DNA from: Cacconaster sp045601245
GTDB taxonomy: Bacteria > Bacteroidota > Bacteroidia > Bacteroidales > UBA932
Length of the DNA stretch: 64,000 nt
Direction: 5' to 3'
NCBI GenBank assembly: GCA_045601245.1
Contig: JAZRZH010000001.1
Span: 62,001 to 126,000, forward strand
Part shown: positions 41,744 to 50,416 of the stretch, piece by piece
Numbering within the stretch: position 1 is the stretch's first letter
Layout of the letters: each line of letters opens with the position of its first letter
Program-made: the position numbers and the translations under genes
Notes under the pieces: model-generated
Told to the model about the DNA's origin: nothing
What the model saw: the letters and a program-made list of their open reading frames with translations, nothing else
Databases searched by the model: none

Positions 41744-43384
41744 TTAAGCTTTGTCATTATCTTCGGTGAAAAGGTCACCGATAAAACCTTTGAACGCTTT
41801 CATTCCGCGGTCACGCAAAGTCTCCTTTCCCGTCTTTGTGTTTTTTTCAGGCTGAATCTCTTCCTCAATCTCAGGTTCCGGCTCCTGCATTCCCGCCGCG
41901 GCCCTTATCTGGCGCTGCTGTTCGCGCGCCATACGTTCTTCATCCCTACGCTTCTTCTCCTCCTCTTCGCGGCGCTTTTTCTCCTCTTCCTTGAGTTTGC
42001 GCTCCATCTCCTTGCGTTTTTCGTCCTCCTCCTTCTTTCTGCGCTTAGCCTCCTCTTTTTCGCGGGCTTCACGCTCGCGTTTTTCGCGGAGCTCCATCGC
42101 TACGCTTTCGTCATCTTCATCATCGGAAGCGAAGAAGCTGTCGAAAATGCTACCGAAAGGCTTGATGGTGCGCTTTGTGGACTGTTCCGCATCTGATGTC
42201 TTTTTCTGTACTGGTTTTTCCCTGGTATATGAGAGTTTCCCGGCAATGCCTTCTATTACCAGCCCTACAGCGGTTGATGCATCAGCGTCAAGGGCTGTCA
42301 TAGCCGAATCAGCAGTGATGCTGCTGCGCGGTGCGGCAAGACGCACCTTCCTGCCAAGAAGTACCTTGGCGAGTTGTTGGATGTGCTCCATATAGCCACT
42401 GCCGCCGGTAATCACTATGCCGGAAGGAAGTTTCCCGTCATAGCCGCTGCCTGCGATCACATAATCCACGGCATCCAGGATTTCGCTCATCCTGGCCTCT
42501 ACAATGCGGTTGAGCAGGCTCAATTCAACGCTGCCCTCCTCGACATTGTCCTCGCCGCGGAGCACCAGCTGCTTGTTTTCCGGAGTGTATTCCTCAAGGC
42601 ATCCGCCGAAGCGTATCTTGACCCTCTCCGCCCAGTCTCCGGTAAGGTTGGTTACAATCTTGATATCGTTGGTGACAGACTCGCCGGCAAATGGTATAGT
42701 GGCGACTTCCCTGACGATATTGTCCTTGATTATCGCAATTTCTGTAAGCCCCTTTCCGATATCCACCAGCACCACGCCGTTCTCTGTCTCCTGCTTTGTA
42801 AGGACGGCTGCCGCCGATGCGATAGGGGAGAGTACGAATTTCTTGACTTTCAGTCCGCATTCCTCCAAAATCTTGCAACGGCTGGAATAGAGTTTCTCCT
42901 TGCCGTAGAACATCCTGAAGAAGCCTTCAATCACTCCGCCTCTCATACCGACCACATCGTTAATGCCGAGTCCTATCTGGTCGTCCACGTTGAACTTCTG
43001 AGGGATAACGTCAAATACCATCTCGTCCTCTCCGAGCTCTTTGTCGAACTGCTCAGCGGAGAGGGCCTTTATCTCGTCCTCCGTGATATATTTGTCAAAA
43101 TCCATCCTTGAGGAGCGTGCAGAAATCTCCTTGCTCCTGATGAATTTCCCCGAAAGGCCGATCACCGCGCTTTCGATGCTTTCCCCGCACTCTTCCTCCG
43201 CTTTGCGCAGCAGCGGGCGCAGGGTGTCCACAACCCTCTTGTCATTTATGATTTCGCCTCCGCGGATACCTGTCACAGGCGCGCTGTTACAGGAACGGAT
43301 GCGTATGCCGTTTGCGGTCTTCTCGCCGACGGCCACGACAATCTTGGAAGAGCCGAAATCAATTGCTGTAATCAAATTGCCCAT
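41744..43384 (-). CDS. ftsA: Cell division protein FtsA with long charged helix
   Basis: An actin-like ATPase of 546 residues that tethers FtsZ to the membrane. The core (to about 385) has IDFGSSKIVVAVGEK, LVDIGKGLTEIAII and GIVITGGSGYMEHI. Residues about 431-492 are almost all Glu, Lys, Arg and a few Ala/Met, an ER/K pattern expected to form a single long helix. An acidic linker precedes a C-terminal amphipathic segment at about 523-540 (RDRGMKAFKGFIGDLF), the likely membrane anchor. The core is about the size of usual FtsA (about 420); the excess is this spacer. The ATG at 43384 is used; the frame's earlier TTG (43396) overlaps ftsQ. Confidence 0.95.
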   Translation of the reverse strand: MGNLITAIDFGSSKIVVAVGEKTANGIRIRSCNSAPVTGIRGGEIINDKRVVDTLRPLLRKAEEECGESIESAVIGLSGKFIRSKEISARSSRMDFDKYITEDEIKALSAEQFDKELGEDEMVFDVIPQKFNVDDQIGLGINDVVGMRGGVIEGFFRMFYGKEKLYSSRCKILEECGLKVKKFVLSPIASAAAVLTKQETENGVVLVDIGKGLTEIAIIKDNIVREVATIPFAGESVTNDIKIVTNLTGDWAERVKIRFGGCLEEYTPENKQLVLRGEDNVEEGSVELSLLNRIVEARMSEILDAVDYVIAGSGYDGKLPSGIVITGGSGYMEHIQQLAKVLLGRKVRLAAPRSSITADSAMTALDADASTAVGLVIEGIAGKLSYTREKPVQKKTSDAEQSTKRTIKPFGSIFDSFFASDDEDDESVAMELREKREREAREKEEAKRRKKEEDEKRKEMERKLKEEEKKRREEEEKKRRDEERMAREQQRQIRAAAGMQEPEPEIEEEIQPEKNTKTGKETLRDRGMKAFKGFIGDLFTEDNDKA

Positions 43385-43386
43385 TT

Positions 43387-44157
43387 TTATCTGCAAATTA
43401 TCTGATCCTTATATTTCAAATTCACTGTCTTGTAATTCTCCGCACCCTTTAGAGGCGCTATTCCCTTGTAGAATGCAGCAAGTTTTGAGAACTTTCCGGC
43501 AATGTCGTGACAGTCGCCGAATATCACGTTCTGACGTGCGTCCCTTGTATAGAGCATGATGTCACCGTTTTCAGCTATGTCAATCTGCTCTATCTGCCGG
43601 TGCCAGTAGTCGTGGCTCTCAATGTATCTGCCGAGCCTGATGATACCGGCCATCCATTCCGACTCCGACTTTGTTCCTGCATAACCCTTCTGTCCTTCGG
43701 AGTAATTCACCGGGATATTTCCGGTCACAACAGGCACGTTGGCTGCATTGCAGATCGGGAACATGAATCCGGTGGAATCCGAATAGAAGCTCACACCTGC
43801 TCCTGCAAAACGTATTACCGCCCTGCGCTGGATCAGCTTGACGGTAAGTATGCCGCTCATGTCGTCATAGACTTCTGCGCCACGAACCTCGCCGTGATTG
43901 CGTATGGCCTCTTCGATTGAATAGATGTCAAGTTTTGACAGATTCGTGCCTATTATACTGTCATTCAGCATTTCCAGTACATCGGCCCTGGAGATTAGCT
44001 TGTTCTCGAGGGAGTCTTCAACAATTATGTCGATGGCTGTACATTTCTCGGTCCGGGACCGTTCAGCAGCATATCTGCCTGCAAAGAAGAAGTAGCAGAA
44101 ACCCACTCCGGCGGTAAGGATGCAGAGCAGGGAGGTTAGAAGGATTCTTTTCAGCAT
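43387..44157 (-). CDS. ftsQ: Cell division protein FtsQ/DivIB
   Basis: A protein of 256 residues with one N-terminal helix (about 5-25) and a periplasmic part. Residues about 40-110 look like the POTRA domain (IDIIVEDSLENKLISRADVLEML), followed by the FtsQ beta domain with a late LYTRDARQNVIFGD. It links early and late divisome proteins. It overlaps murC by 7 bases and is 2 bases from ftsA. Sequence is weakly conserved, so position in the dcw cluster is part of the evidence. Confidence 0.88.
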   Translation of the reverse strand: MLKRILLTSLLCILTAGVGFCYFFFAGRYAAERSRTEKCTAIDIIVEDSLENKLISRADVLEMLNDSIIGTNLSKLDIYSIEEAIRNHGEVRGAEVYDDMSGILTVKLIQRRAVIRFAGAGVSFYSDSTGFMFPICNAANVPVVTGNIPVNYSEGQKGYAGTKSESEWMAGIIRLGRYIESHDYWHRQIEQIDIAENGDIMLYTRDARQNVIFGDCHDIAGKFSKLAAFYKGIAPLKGAENYKTVNLKYKDQIICR

Positions 44158-45512
44158 ATTGTCTTGATGTATTCTTCAATAGGGTTAATGAATCTGTCTA
44201 TGTCGCCGGCACCGAATGTCACGAGGCAGTCGATGTCAAGGCCTTTTATTGTGTCAAGGAGTTCCTCCTTTGCAACTATCCTCTTGTCGGTGATTGTCAC
44301 TTTGTCGAGGATCATCTCTGAGTTCACGCCTTCTATCGGCATTTCACGGGCCGGATAAATCGGAAGCATTATCAGAGAGTCGAGACCGCTGAGGGCATTG
44401 GCGAATTCATCCGCAAAATCCCGCGTTCTGGTATACAGATGTGGTTGGAATATGCCGCAGATGTGCCTCCCGGCAAATATGTTGCGTATAGAACTGATTG
44501 CCGCCTTGATCTCGTTAGGGTGGTGTGCGTAGTCATCGATATAAGCTTTTGAAGGCGTGTTGACGTGGATGTCGAACCTTCTCTTCACTCCTGTGAATGT
44601 GGCAAGCGCCTCTCTGATCTTTTCCGGCGTGGTGCCGTGCAGCAGTGCGACTGCTGATGCGGCAATGGCATTCTCTACATTTACCCAGCCTGGGACACCT
44701 ACTTTGCAATGTTCGATTCTGCCCATCGGGGAGTTGACCGTGAAATCGAAGTATCCGCCCTCAAGTGCCACGATATCCGATGCGTAGAAGTCACACGGCT
44801 GGTCATAAGAATATGAATAAACTTTGGCCTTGATGCCCTCGCGCGGCACTTCCACGCCTTTCTTGATGATAACGGCACCGGTTTCGTTGACCTGGGAAGC
44901 GAATTCGCCGAAAGCCTCGATCACGTGTCGGTGATCATTGTAGATGTCCAGATGGTCAGCGTCAGTCGCTGTTATCACCGCGATTTCAGGGAAAAGCTGA
45001 AGGAAAGAACGGTCGAATTCGTCTGCTTCCGCCACGAGGACAGGATTGGAGCTCAGCAGCAGGTTAGTGTCATAATTCTTTGAAATGCCACCGAGGAATG
45101 CGTTGCAGCCTTCTCCGCTTGATGTCAGGATGTGTGAAAGCAAAGTGCTGGTTGTCGTCTTGCCGTGTGTGCCGGAGACGGCGAGGCACTTCTGTCTGCG
45201 CGCGATTTCGCCCAGCGCCCTGGAGCGCTTGCAGACATTGTACCCCTTTTCCATTACTGTGCGCATCTCGCCGAGGTCTGCAGGGATGGCGGGTGTATAT
45301 ATCACGAAGGTGGACTCCACATCCTGCGGGATGAGGTCCGGCCTGTCTTCATAATGTATGCTGATGCCCTCCTGCTCGAGCCTGGCGGTGAGAGGGGAAG
45401 GGGTGCGGTCATATCCTGATACTTTGAAGCCGGCATTATTGAAATACCTTGCTATGGCGCTCATTCCGATGCCGCCGATACCTATAAAATAATAATTGCA
45501 ATATTCCGCCAT
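44151..45512 (-). CDS. murC: UDP-N-acetylmuramate--L-alanine ligase
   Basis: A cytoplasmic ligase of 453 residues that adds L-alanine to UDP-MurNAc. The N-terminal GIGGIGMSAIARYF (11-24) binds the UDP sugar. SGTHGKTTTSTLL is the ATP loop, EADEFDRSFL and DYAHHPNEIKA are conserved in MurC. It lies 2 bases after murG. No ddl gene follows, unlike the E. coli cluster. Confidence 0.97.
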   Translation of the reverse strand: MAEYCNYYFIGIGGIGMSAIARYFNNAGFKVSGYDRTPSPLTARLEQEGISIHYEDRPDLIPQDVESTFVIYTPAIPADLGEMRTVMEKGYNVCKRSRALGEIARRQKCLAVSGTHGKTTTSTLLSHILTSSGEGCNAFLGGISKNYDTNLLLSSNPVLVAEADEFDRSFLQLFPEIAVITATDADHLDIYNDHRHVIEAFGEFASQVNETGAVIIKKGVEVPREGIKAKVYSYSYDQPCDFYASDIVALEGGYFDFTVNSPMGRIEHCKVGVPGWVNVENAIAASAVALLHGTTPEKIREALATFTGVKRRFDIHVNTPSKAYIDDYAHHPNEIKAAISSIRNIFAGRHICGIFQPHLYTRTRDFADEFANALSGLDSLIMLPIYPAREMPIEGVNSEMILDKVTITDKRIVAKEELLDTIKGLDIDCLVTFGAGDIDRFINPIEEYIKTIC

Positions 45513-45514
45513 GA

Positions 45515-46624
45515 CTACTTTCCGATTAGTGCAAGAACCTCCTTTGCGATGACTTCGCCGGCATCCTTGCGTGCCAGTTTGAGAATGTTTTCTTCGAGCG
45601 AACGGATTTTGTTTTCATCAGCCAGAAGCTTCTCGGCTGTGTCCATAAGTTTCTCAACAGCCTCGCAGTCCCTAACCATCAATGCGGCGTTCTTGTTGAC
45701 AAGAGCCATTGCATTGTGGGTCTGGTGGTCTTCAGCCACGTTCGGCGACGGTACGAAAATCGTCGCCTTGCCTGCCACGCAGAGTTCCGAAATAGTGCCC
45801 GCTCCGGCCCTGGAGATGATGACGTCCGCCACTGCGAATGCCAGATCCATCCTTGTTATGAAGTCATAATTCCTGACATTGCCGGGGTTCCTGTCGGCAA
45901 GGAATGCATCAATGCCAGCCCTGTAGAATCGTCCGCTTTGCCAGATGACCTGATAATCTGCGCTTTTCGCTTTTTCCTCGACCCACTTCTTCATCGCGTT
46001 GTTGAGGGTTCCGCTGCCTAAGCTGCCACCGACAACAAAAATTGTCTTCTTCTGGGGATCGAGCCCGAAGAATCCATATCCTTCGCGGCGCTCCTCCTCA
46101 GTCGGACGGTTGATGGACTTGCGGATAGGATTTCCAGTCAGGATGATCCTGTCGGCAGGAAAGAATTTTTCCATACCTTCATAGGCGACGCAGATCCGCT
46201 TTGCGTGCTTCCCAAGTATTTTGTTTGTAAGGCCGGCGTACGAATTCTGCTCTTGAATAAGGGTGGGGACTCCCTTGTGACCTGCGCTCCAGAGCATAGG
46301 CGCGCTGGCATAGCCGCCGACTCCGACAGCTACATCCGGCTTGAATTCCTTCACGATCCTTCCTGCCATCCTGATGCTTTTGAGCACCTTGAAGGGCAGA
46401 GCAAAATTGCTCAGAGTGAGTTTTCTCTGAAGTCCGGCCACCGGCAGGCCCTTTATATGATACCCGGCTGCCGGGACTTTTTCCATTTCCATCCTGCCTT
46501 CAGCACCCACGAACAGTATCTCGGCCTCGGGTTCGACAGCTTTTATTGAATCAGCGATAGAGAGGGCAGGAAAAATATGTCCTCCTGTTCCGCCACCGCT
46601 TATTATGATCCGCGGTTTATTCAT
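45515..46624 (-). CDS. murG: UDP-N-acetylglucosamine--lipid I GlcNAc transferase
   Basis: A GT28 glycosyltransferase of 369 residues at the inner face of the membrane, making lipid II from lipid I. ISGGGTGGHIFPALSIAD at the N-terminus is the acceptor loop. VVGGSLGSGTLN opens the second domain, and ISRAGAGTISELC with VPSPNVAEDHQTHNA binds UDP-GlcNAc. It overlaps ftsW by 8 bases. Confidence 0.97.
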   Translation of the reverse strand: MNKPRIIISGGGTGGHIFPALSIADSIKAVEPEAEILFVGAEGRMEMEKVPAAGYHIKGLPVAGLQRKLTLSNFALPFKVLKSIRMAGRIVKEFKPDVAVGVGGYASAPMLWSAGHKGVPTLIQEQNSYAGLTNKILGKHAKRICVAYEGMEKFFPADRIILTGNPIRKSINRPTEEERREGYGFFGLDPQKKTIFVVGGSLGSGTLNNAMKKWVEEKAKSADYQVIWQSGRFYRAGIDAFLADRNPGNVRNYDFITRMDLAFAVADVIISRAGAGTISELCVAGKATIFVPSPNVAEDHQTHNAMALVNKNAALMVRDCEAVEKLMDTAEKLLADENKIRSLEENILKLARKDAGEVIAKEVLALIGK

Positions 46625-47870
46625 TTGCAGTTTCCTCCGTTATTAGTTGTTCCGCTTCCTGCTTGTCAAGCTGTTTACTGACGGATAGAATGATTCCGAA
46701 AGCTCCGCTCAGCACCATAAAGGCTGTGCCGCCATGGCTGATGAGCGGAAGAGTATGCCCGGTAATAGGAAGCAGTCTTACATTAACATATATATGCAGC
46801 ATAGCCTGTATCGTAATCAGGAATCCCAACCCGAGTACGAGAGCGGCTGAAAACGTTTTCCGGCATTTCATCACGATGCGTATGCAGCGGAACAGGAATA
46901 TGACATATAGCAGGATGACCAGCGTCCCGCCGACCAGTCCGTATTCCTCCACTATGAATGCGAAGATGAAATCAGAGAATGCCATTGAGAGTGAATACCT
47001 CTGCGTGCTCTTCCCGGGTCCTTTGCCTATCAGGCCGCCCTGTGAAATGGCAACTTTTGCATTTTCACTCTGGCGCTTCTCATCCATACGCTTCTGCAGT
47101 TGTTCGGGAGTCAGTTCCTCCTCATTCACTTCGGATTTTCCACTGAGCTCCTCCTTATAACTCAATATCCTGTGCTGAACAGTGCCGAATCGGTTGAAGA
47201 GTTTCTCCACCGCACCCTTCTCTTCTCCTGATGCGGGTTTTCCGGCATAGAATGCACCGTAAATGCCGAACATCAGTATCACAGCGCCGAGGGCGGCACC
47301 TATGGATATGAGCAGGTACTTGTAATTGACACCCATAAACCACATCAGCAGGAAACTTATCAGGCCGAAAAGGATGGCGGATGAGAAGCTGTTTGCCATA
47401 ACCAGCAGACAGGTTATACCCACCGGCAGAAGCAGTTTCAGCGCAAAATCCTTGAAGGTGTCCAGACTGTCCTCCCAGTACTCTATCGCTTTGGCAAGGT
47501 ACATTATCAGGCCCACTTTGGCGAGTTCGAATACCTGGAACGATATTCCGAAGAGTCTGACCCCTCGTATGGCACCGTTCATCTTGACTTGGAACCCGGG
47601 TATGAATGTCATCAGCAGCAAAATGGTGGATGCCCCGAAGAAAGTGAAGGATAATGCCCTGTACCATCTCAGGGGAACAATGTAGCAGAATAGGAGCACG
47701 CTGAAACCGAGCAGCACATACTTGATCTGCTCAAAGAATATGGTCGTTTTCTCTACTCCCTGGGCATTGGCGCGGTAGGTGCTTGATGAGAATACCGCAA
47801 CGATTGAAATCATTGCGAACACCAGCACCAGCAGCCAGATGACCTTATCGCCTTTAACTCTGAATCTCAT
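46617..47870 (-). CDS. ftsW: SEDS-family glycan polymerase FtsW
   Basis: A protein of 417 residues with about 10 membrane helices that polymerises lipid II at the septum with FtsI. SQGGLIGKGPGKSTQRYSL and the catalytic aspartate in AFSDFIFAFIVEEYG are SEDS marks; the C-terminal LPITGHTLPLISHGGTAFM is intact. The loop before SQGG carries an extra charged stretch of about 30 residues (SGKSEVNEEEL and following). The true start is the ATG at 47870; the longer frame to 47999 runs into murD. Confidence 0.94.
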   Translation of the reverse strand: MRFRVKGDKVIWLLVLVFAMISIVAVFSSSTYRANAQGVEKTTIFFEQIKYVLLGFSVLLFCYIVPLRWYRALSFTFFGASTILLLMTFIPGFQVKMNGAIRGVRLFGISFQVFELAKVGLIMYLAKAIEYWEDSLDTFKDFALKLLLPVGITCLLVMANSFSSAILFGLISFLLMWFMGVNYKYLLISIGAALGAVILMFGIYGAFYAGKPASGEEKGAVEKLFNRFGTVQHRILSYKEELSGKSEVNEEELTPEQLQKRMDEKRQSENAKVAISQGGLIGKGPGKSTQRYSLSMAFSDFIFAFIVEEYGLVGGTLVILLYVIFLFRCIRIVMKCRKTFSAALVLGLGFLITIQAMLHIYVNVRLLPITGHTLPLISHGGTAFMVLSGAFGIILSVSKQLDKQEAEQLITEETANE

Positions 47871-47886
47871 CGTCCCGCTCCGGATA

Positions 47887-49218
47887 TTATAATTTTCTGA
47901 CAGCCTCCTTGAACTGACGCCCTCTGTCCTCGTAGTTATCGAACAAGTCGAAACTTGCGCAGCAAGGGGAGAGGAGCACAGTGTCGCCCTCCACTGCAAT
48001 AGAAGCGCATTTCTTCACGCATTCATCAGCTGAAAGTGTCTCATATACCGGTACTTTGTCATCAAAGCACTCGTGGATCTTCTTGTTGTCCACGCCGAGA
48101 CATACAATCGCCCTTACCTTTTCCTTCACGAGGTCATAGATCGGCTCATAGTCGTTGCCTTTGTCCTTGCCTCCGAGAATCAGTACGATAGGGGTTTTGA
48201 CACTCTCAAGGGCGTACCAGGTCGAGTTTACATTGGTCGCCTTCGAGTCGTTGACATAGAGTACGCCTCCGACCGAAAGCACCTTTTCCATACGGTGTTC
48301 CACACCTTCGAATGACATCAGTGATTCGCGGATCGACTTGTTGTCGATCTTCATCACCTTGCCGGCAATGGCCGCCGCCATTGAATTATATATATTGTGT
48401 TTTCCCTTCAGCGAAAGATCGTTGATGAGCATATCGTATGAATCGCCGTCCACTCTGACGTGCATCTTCTCCTCATTCGCCCAGGCTCCGTTTTCCTGCT
48501 TTATGTTCTGGCTGAACGGGAGTTTCTTTGCCTGCAGGACAATTTTGTTGAGTTCGCCCATCGTGATGTCATCATCTGCGCAGAAAATGAAACAGTCATC
48601 TTTGGACATATTCCGGGTGATGCGGAACTTGGCATTGACGTAGTTCTGCATCACGTATCCGTAGCGGTCCAGATGGTCCGGAGTGATATTGAGGAGCACG
48701 GCGATATCGGCCTTGAAATCGTACATTCCGTCCAGTTGGAAGCTGCTGAGTTCGAGCACGTAGATGTCGTGCTGCTCAGTTGCGACCTGCATTGCGTAAC
48801 TCTTGCCGATATTGCCGCCGAGTCCTACGTTGAGTCCTGCATTCGTAAGCAGATAGTAGATCAGCGAGGTGGTGGTGGTCTTTCCGTTGCTGCCGGTGAT
48901 GCAGATCTTCTTTGCCGAGTCGAAGCGGCCCGCAAATTCGATTTCGGAGATTACCGGGATGCCCTTTGAATAGATTTCCTGAATCATCGGTACTGTCTCG
49001 GGTATGCCCGGGCTCTTGATCACTTCATCGGCGTTGTATATTTTTTCAACCGTGTGTCCGCCCTCTTCGAACGGAATACCGTACTTGACGAGGGTCTCCT
49101 TATACTCATCCTTGATGGACTTGCTGTCCGACAGGAAGGTATCGAAGCCTTTGACTTTTGCGAGCACTGCAGCACCCACGCCGCTCTCGCCACCGCCCAA
49201 TACGACAATTCTTTTCAT
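47887..49218 (-). CDS. murD: UDP-N-acetylmuramoylalanine--D-glutamate ligase
   Basis: A ligase of 443 residues that adds D-glutamate to UDP-MurNAc-L-Ala. VVLGGGESGVGAAVLA at the N-terminus binds the nucleotide sugar, SNGKTTTTSLIYYLL is the ATP loop, and HRMEKV with NDSKATNVNS is the conserved C-terminal set. It starts 2 bases after mraY and ends 16 bases before ftsW. Confidence 0.97.
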   Translation of the reverse strand: MKRIVVLGGGESGVGAAVLAKVKGFDTFLSDSKSIKDEYKETLVKYGIPFEEGGHTVEKIYNADEVIKSPGIPETVPMIQEIYSKGIPVISEIEFAGRFDSAKKICITGSNGKTTTTSLIYYLLTNAGLNVGLGGNIGKSYAMQVATEQHDIYVLELSSFQLDGMYDFKADIAVLLNITPDHLDRYGYVMQNYVNAKFRITRNMSKDDCFIFCADDDITMGELNKIVLQAKKLPFSQNIKQENGAWANEEKMHVRVDGDSYDMLINDLSLKGKHNIYNSMAAAIAGKVMKIDNKSIRESLMSFEGVEHRMEKVLSVGGVLYVNDSKATNVNSTWYALESVKTPIVLILGGKDKGNDYEPIYDLVKEKVRAIVCLGVDNKKIHECFDDKVPVYETLSADECVKKCASIAVEGDTVLLSPCCASFDLFDNYEDRGRQFKEAVRKL

Positions 49219-49220
49219 TT

Positions 49221-50414
49221 CTATCTGATTTTCAATGTTATTATTGTAAGTACCGCAAGCAGGACTGAAATGATCCAGAAGCGTACTACGATTTTGTTTT
49301 CAGGCTGTATCCTGATCGGGCGCTGGATGAGCGCATCAGGATTCTCTTTCTGATAATGATGATGCAGCGGGGTCATTCTGAATACCCTCACACCCTTGCC
49401 GGTGCGTTTCTTGGTGTATTTGAAGTACACACGCTGAATGATTACTGTAACGCTTTCTGCAAGGAATATTCCGCAGAGCATCGGAAGTAGGAGCTCCTTG
49501 CGTATGAGAATCGCGCCCACGCCGATGATTCCACCGAGCGCGAGGCTTCCGGTGTCACCCATAAAGACCTGTGCGGGATATGCATTGTACCAGAGGAATC
49601 CGATCAAGGCTCCGACCATAGCACAGAAGAACACTGCTATCTCGCCGCTCTCCGGGAGGAACATTATATTGAGGTATCCCGCATATCCGGCGTGACCGGA
49701 AAGGTAGGCGAGGATACCGAGGGTTGCTCCGACTATCGCAGATGTGCCGGTGGCAAGTCCGTCCATTCCGTCGGTGAGATTGGTGCCGTTGGAGCAGGCG
49801 GTTATGATGAAAGTGATTACAAGTACATAGATGCCGCCCTGGATTACTCTGGCCCACTGCCCGTTGAACGGGAAGAGCCATTTGTAGTCGAATTCGTGTC
49901 CCTTGACAAATGGGATTGTCGTCTCGCTGTAGGACACCTTCGCGCCCTTGTATGAGAAATAAAGGGTAAGTCCCACTATGATTCCGAGGATTACCTGGGC
50001 GAGGAGTTTCTTGCGGGCGGAAAGTCCTTCCTTATTGTGCTTGAATACTTTGATATAGTCATCTGCAAATCCCAGCGCACCCAGCCATACCGTGGTGAGT
50101 ACTAGCAGCCAGGTGTTGATGTTCTTGAAATTTCCGAACAGCAGAATCGGAACCAGTATTGAAATGATAATGATGATACCGCCCATTGTCGGCGTTCCCT
50201 TCTTCTGCATCTGTCCCTCGAGTCCGAGGTCCCGGATGGTTTCGCCGATCTGCTTTGCCTGCAGTTTAGCTATGATGCTCTTGCCGGCCACCAGCGCCGT
50301 GATTATGGCTATGATGTTGCAGAGAATGCCGCGCACTGATATGTACTGCATCAGTCCGGCTCCCGGGAAGTCGATGCCGCTGTTGTTAAGGTATTCGAAA
50401 AGGTGGTATAACAT
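49221..50414 (-). CDS. mraY: Phospho-N-acetylmuramoyl-pentapeptide transferase
   Basis: An inner-membrane enzyme of 397 residues with about 10 helices that moves phospho-MurNAc-pentapeptide onto undecaprenyl phosphate, giving lipid I. KKGTPTMGGIIII, the DDYIKV aspartate pair, NGTNLTDGMDGLATG and MGDTGSLALGG are all present, as is RVFRMTPLHHHYQ near the C-terminus. It starts 2 bases after murE. At 397 residues it is a little longer than the E. coli protein (360). Confidence 0.97.
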   Translation of the reverse strand: MLYHLFEYLNNSGIDFPGAGLMQYISVRGILCNIIAIITALVAGKSIIAKLQAKQIGETIRDLGLEGQMQKKGTPTMGGIIIIISILVPILLFGNFKNINTWLLVLTTVWLGALGFADDYIKVFKHNKEGLSARKKLLAQVILGIIVGLTLYFSYKGAKVSYSETTIPFVKGHEFDYKWLFPFNGQWARVIQGGIYVLVITFIITACSNGTNLTDGMDGLATGTSAIVGATLGILAYLSGHAGYAGYLNIMFLPESGEIAVFFCAMVGALIGFLWYNAYPAQVFMGDTGSLALGGIIGVGAILIRKELLLPMLCGIFLAESVTVIIQRVYFKYTKKRTGKGVRVFRMTPLHHHYQKENPDALIQRPIRIQPENKIVVRFWIISVLLAVLTIITLKIR

Positions 50415-50416
50415 AA

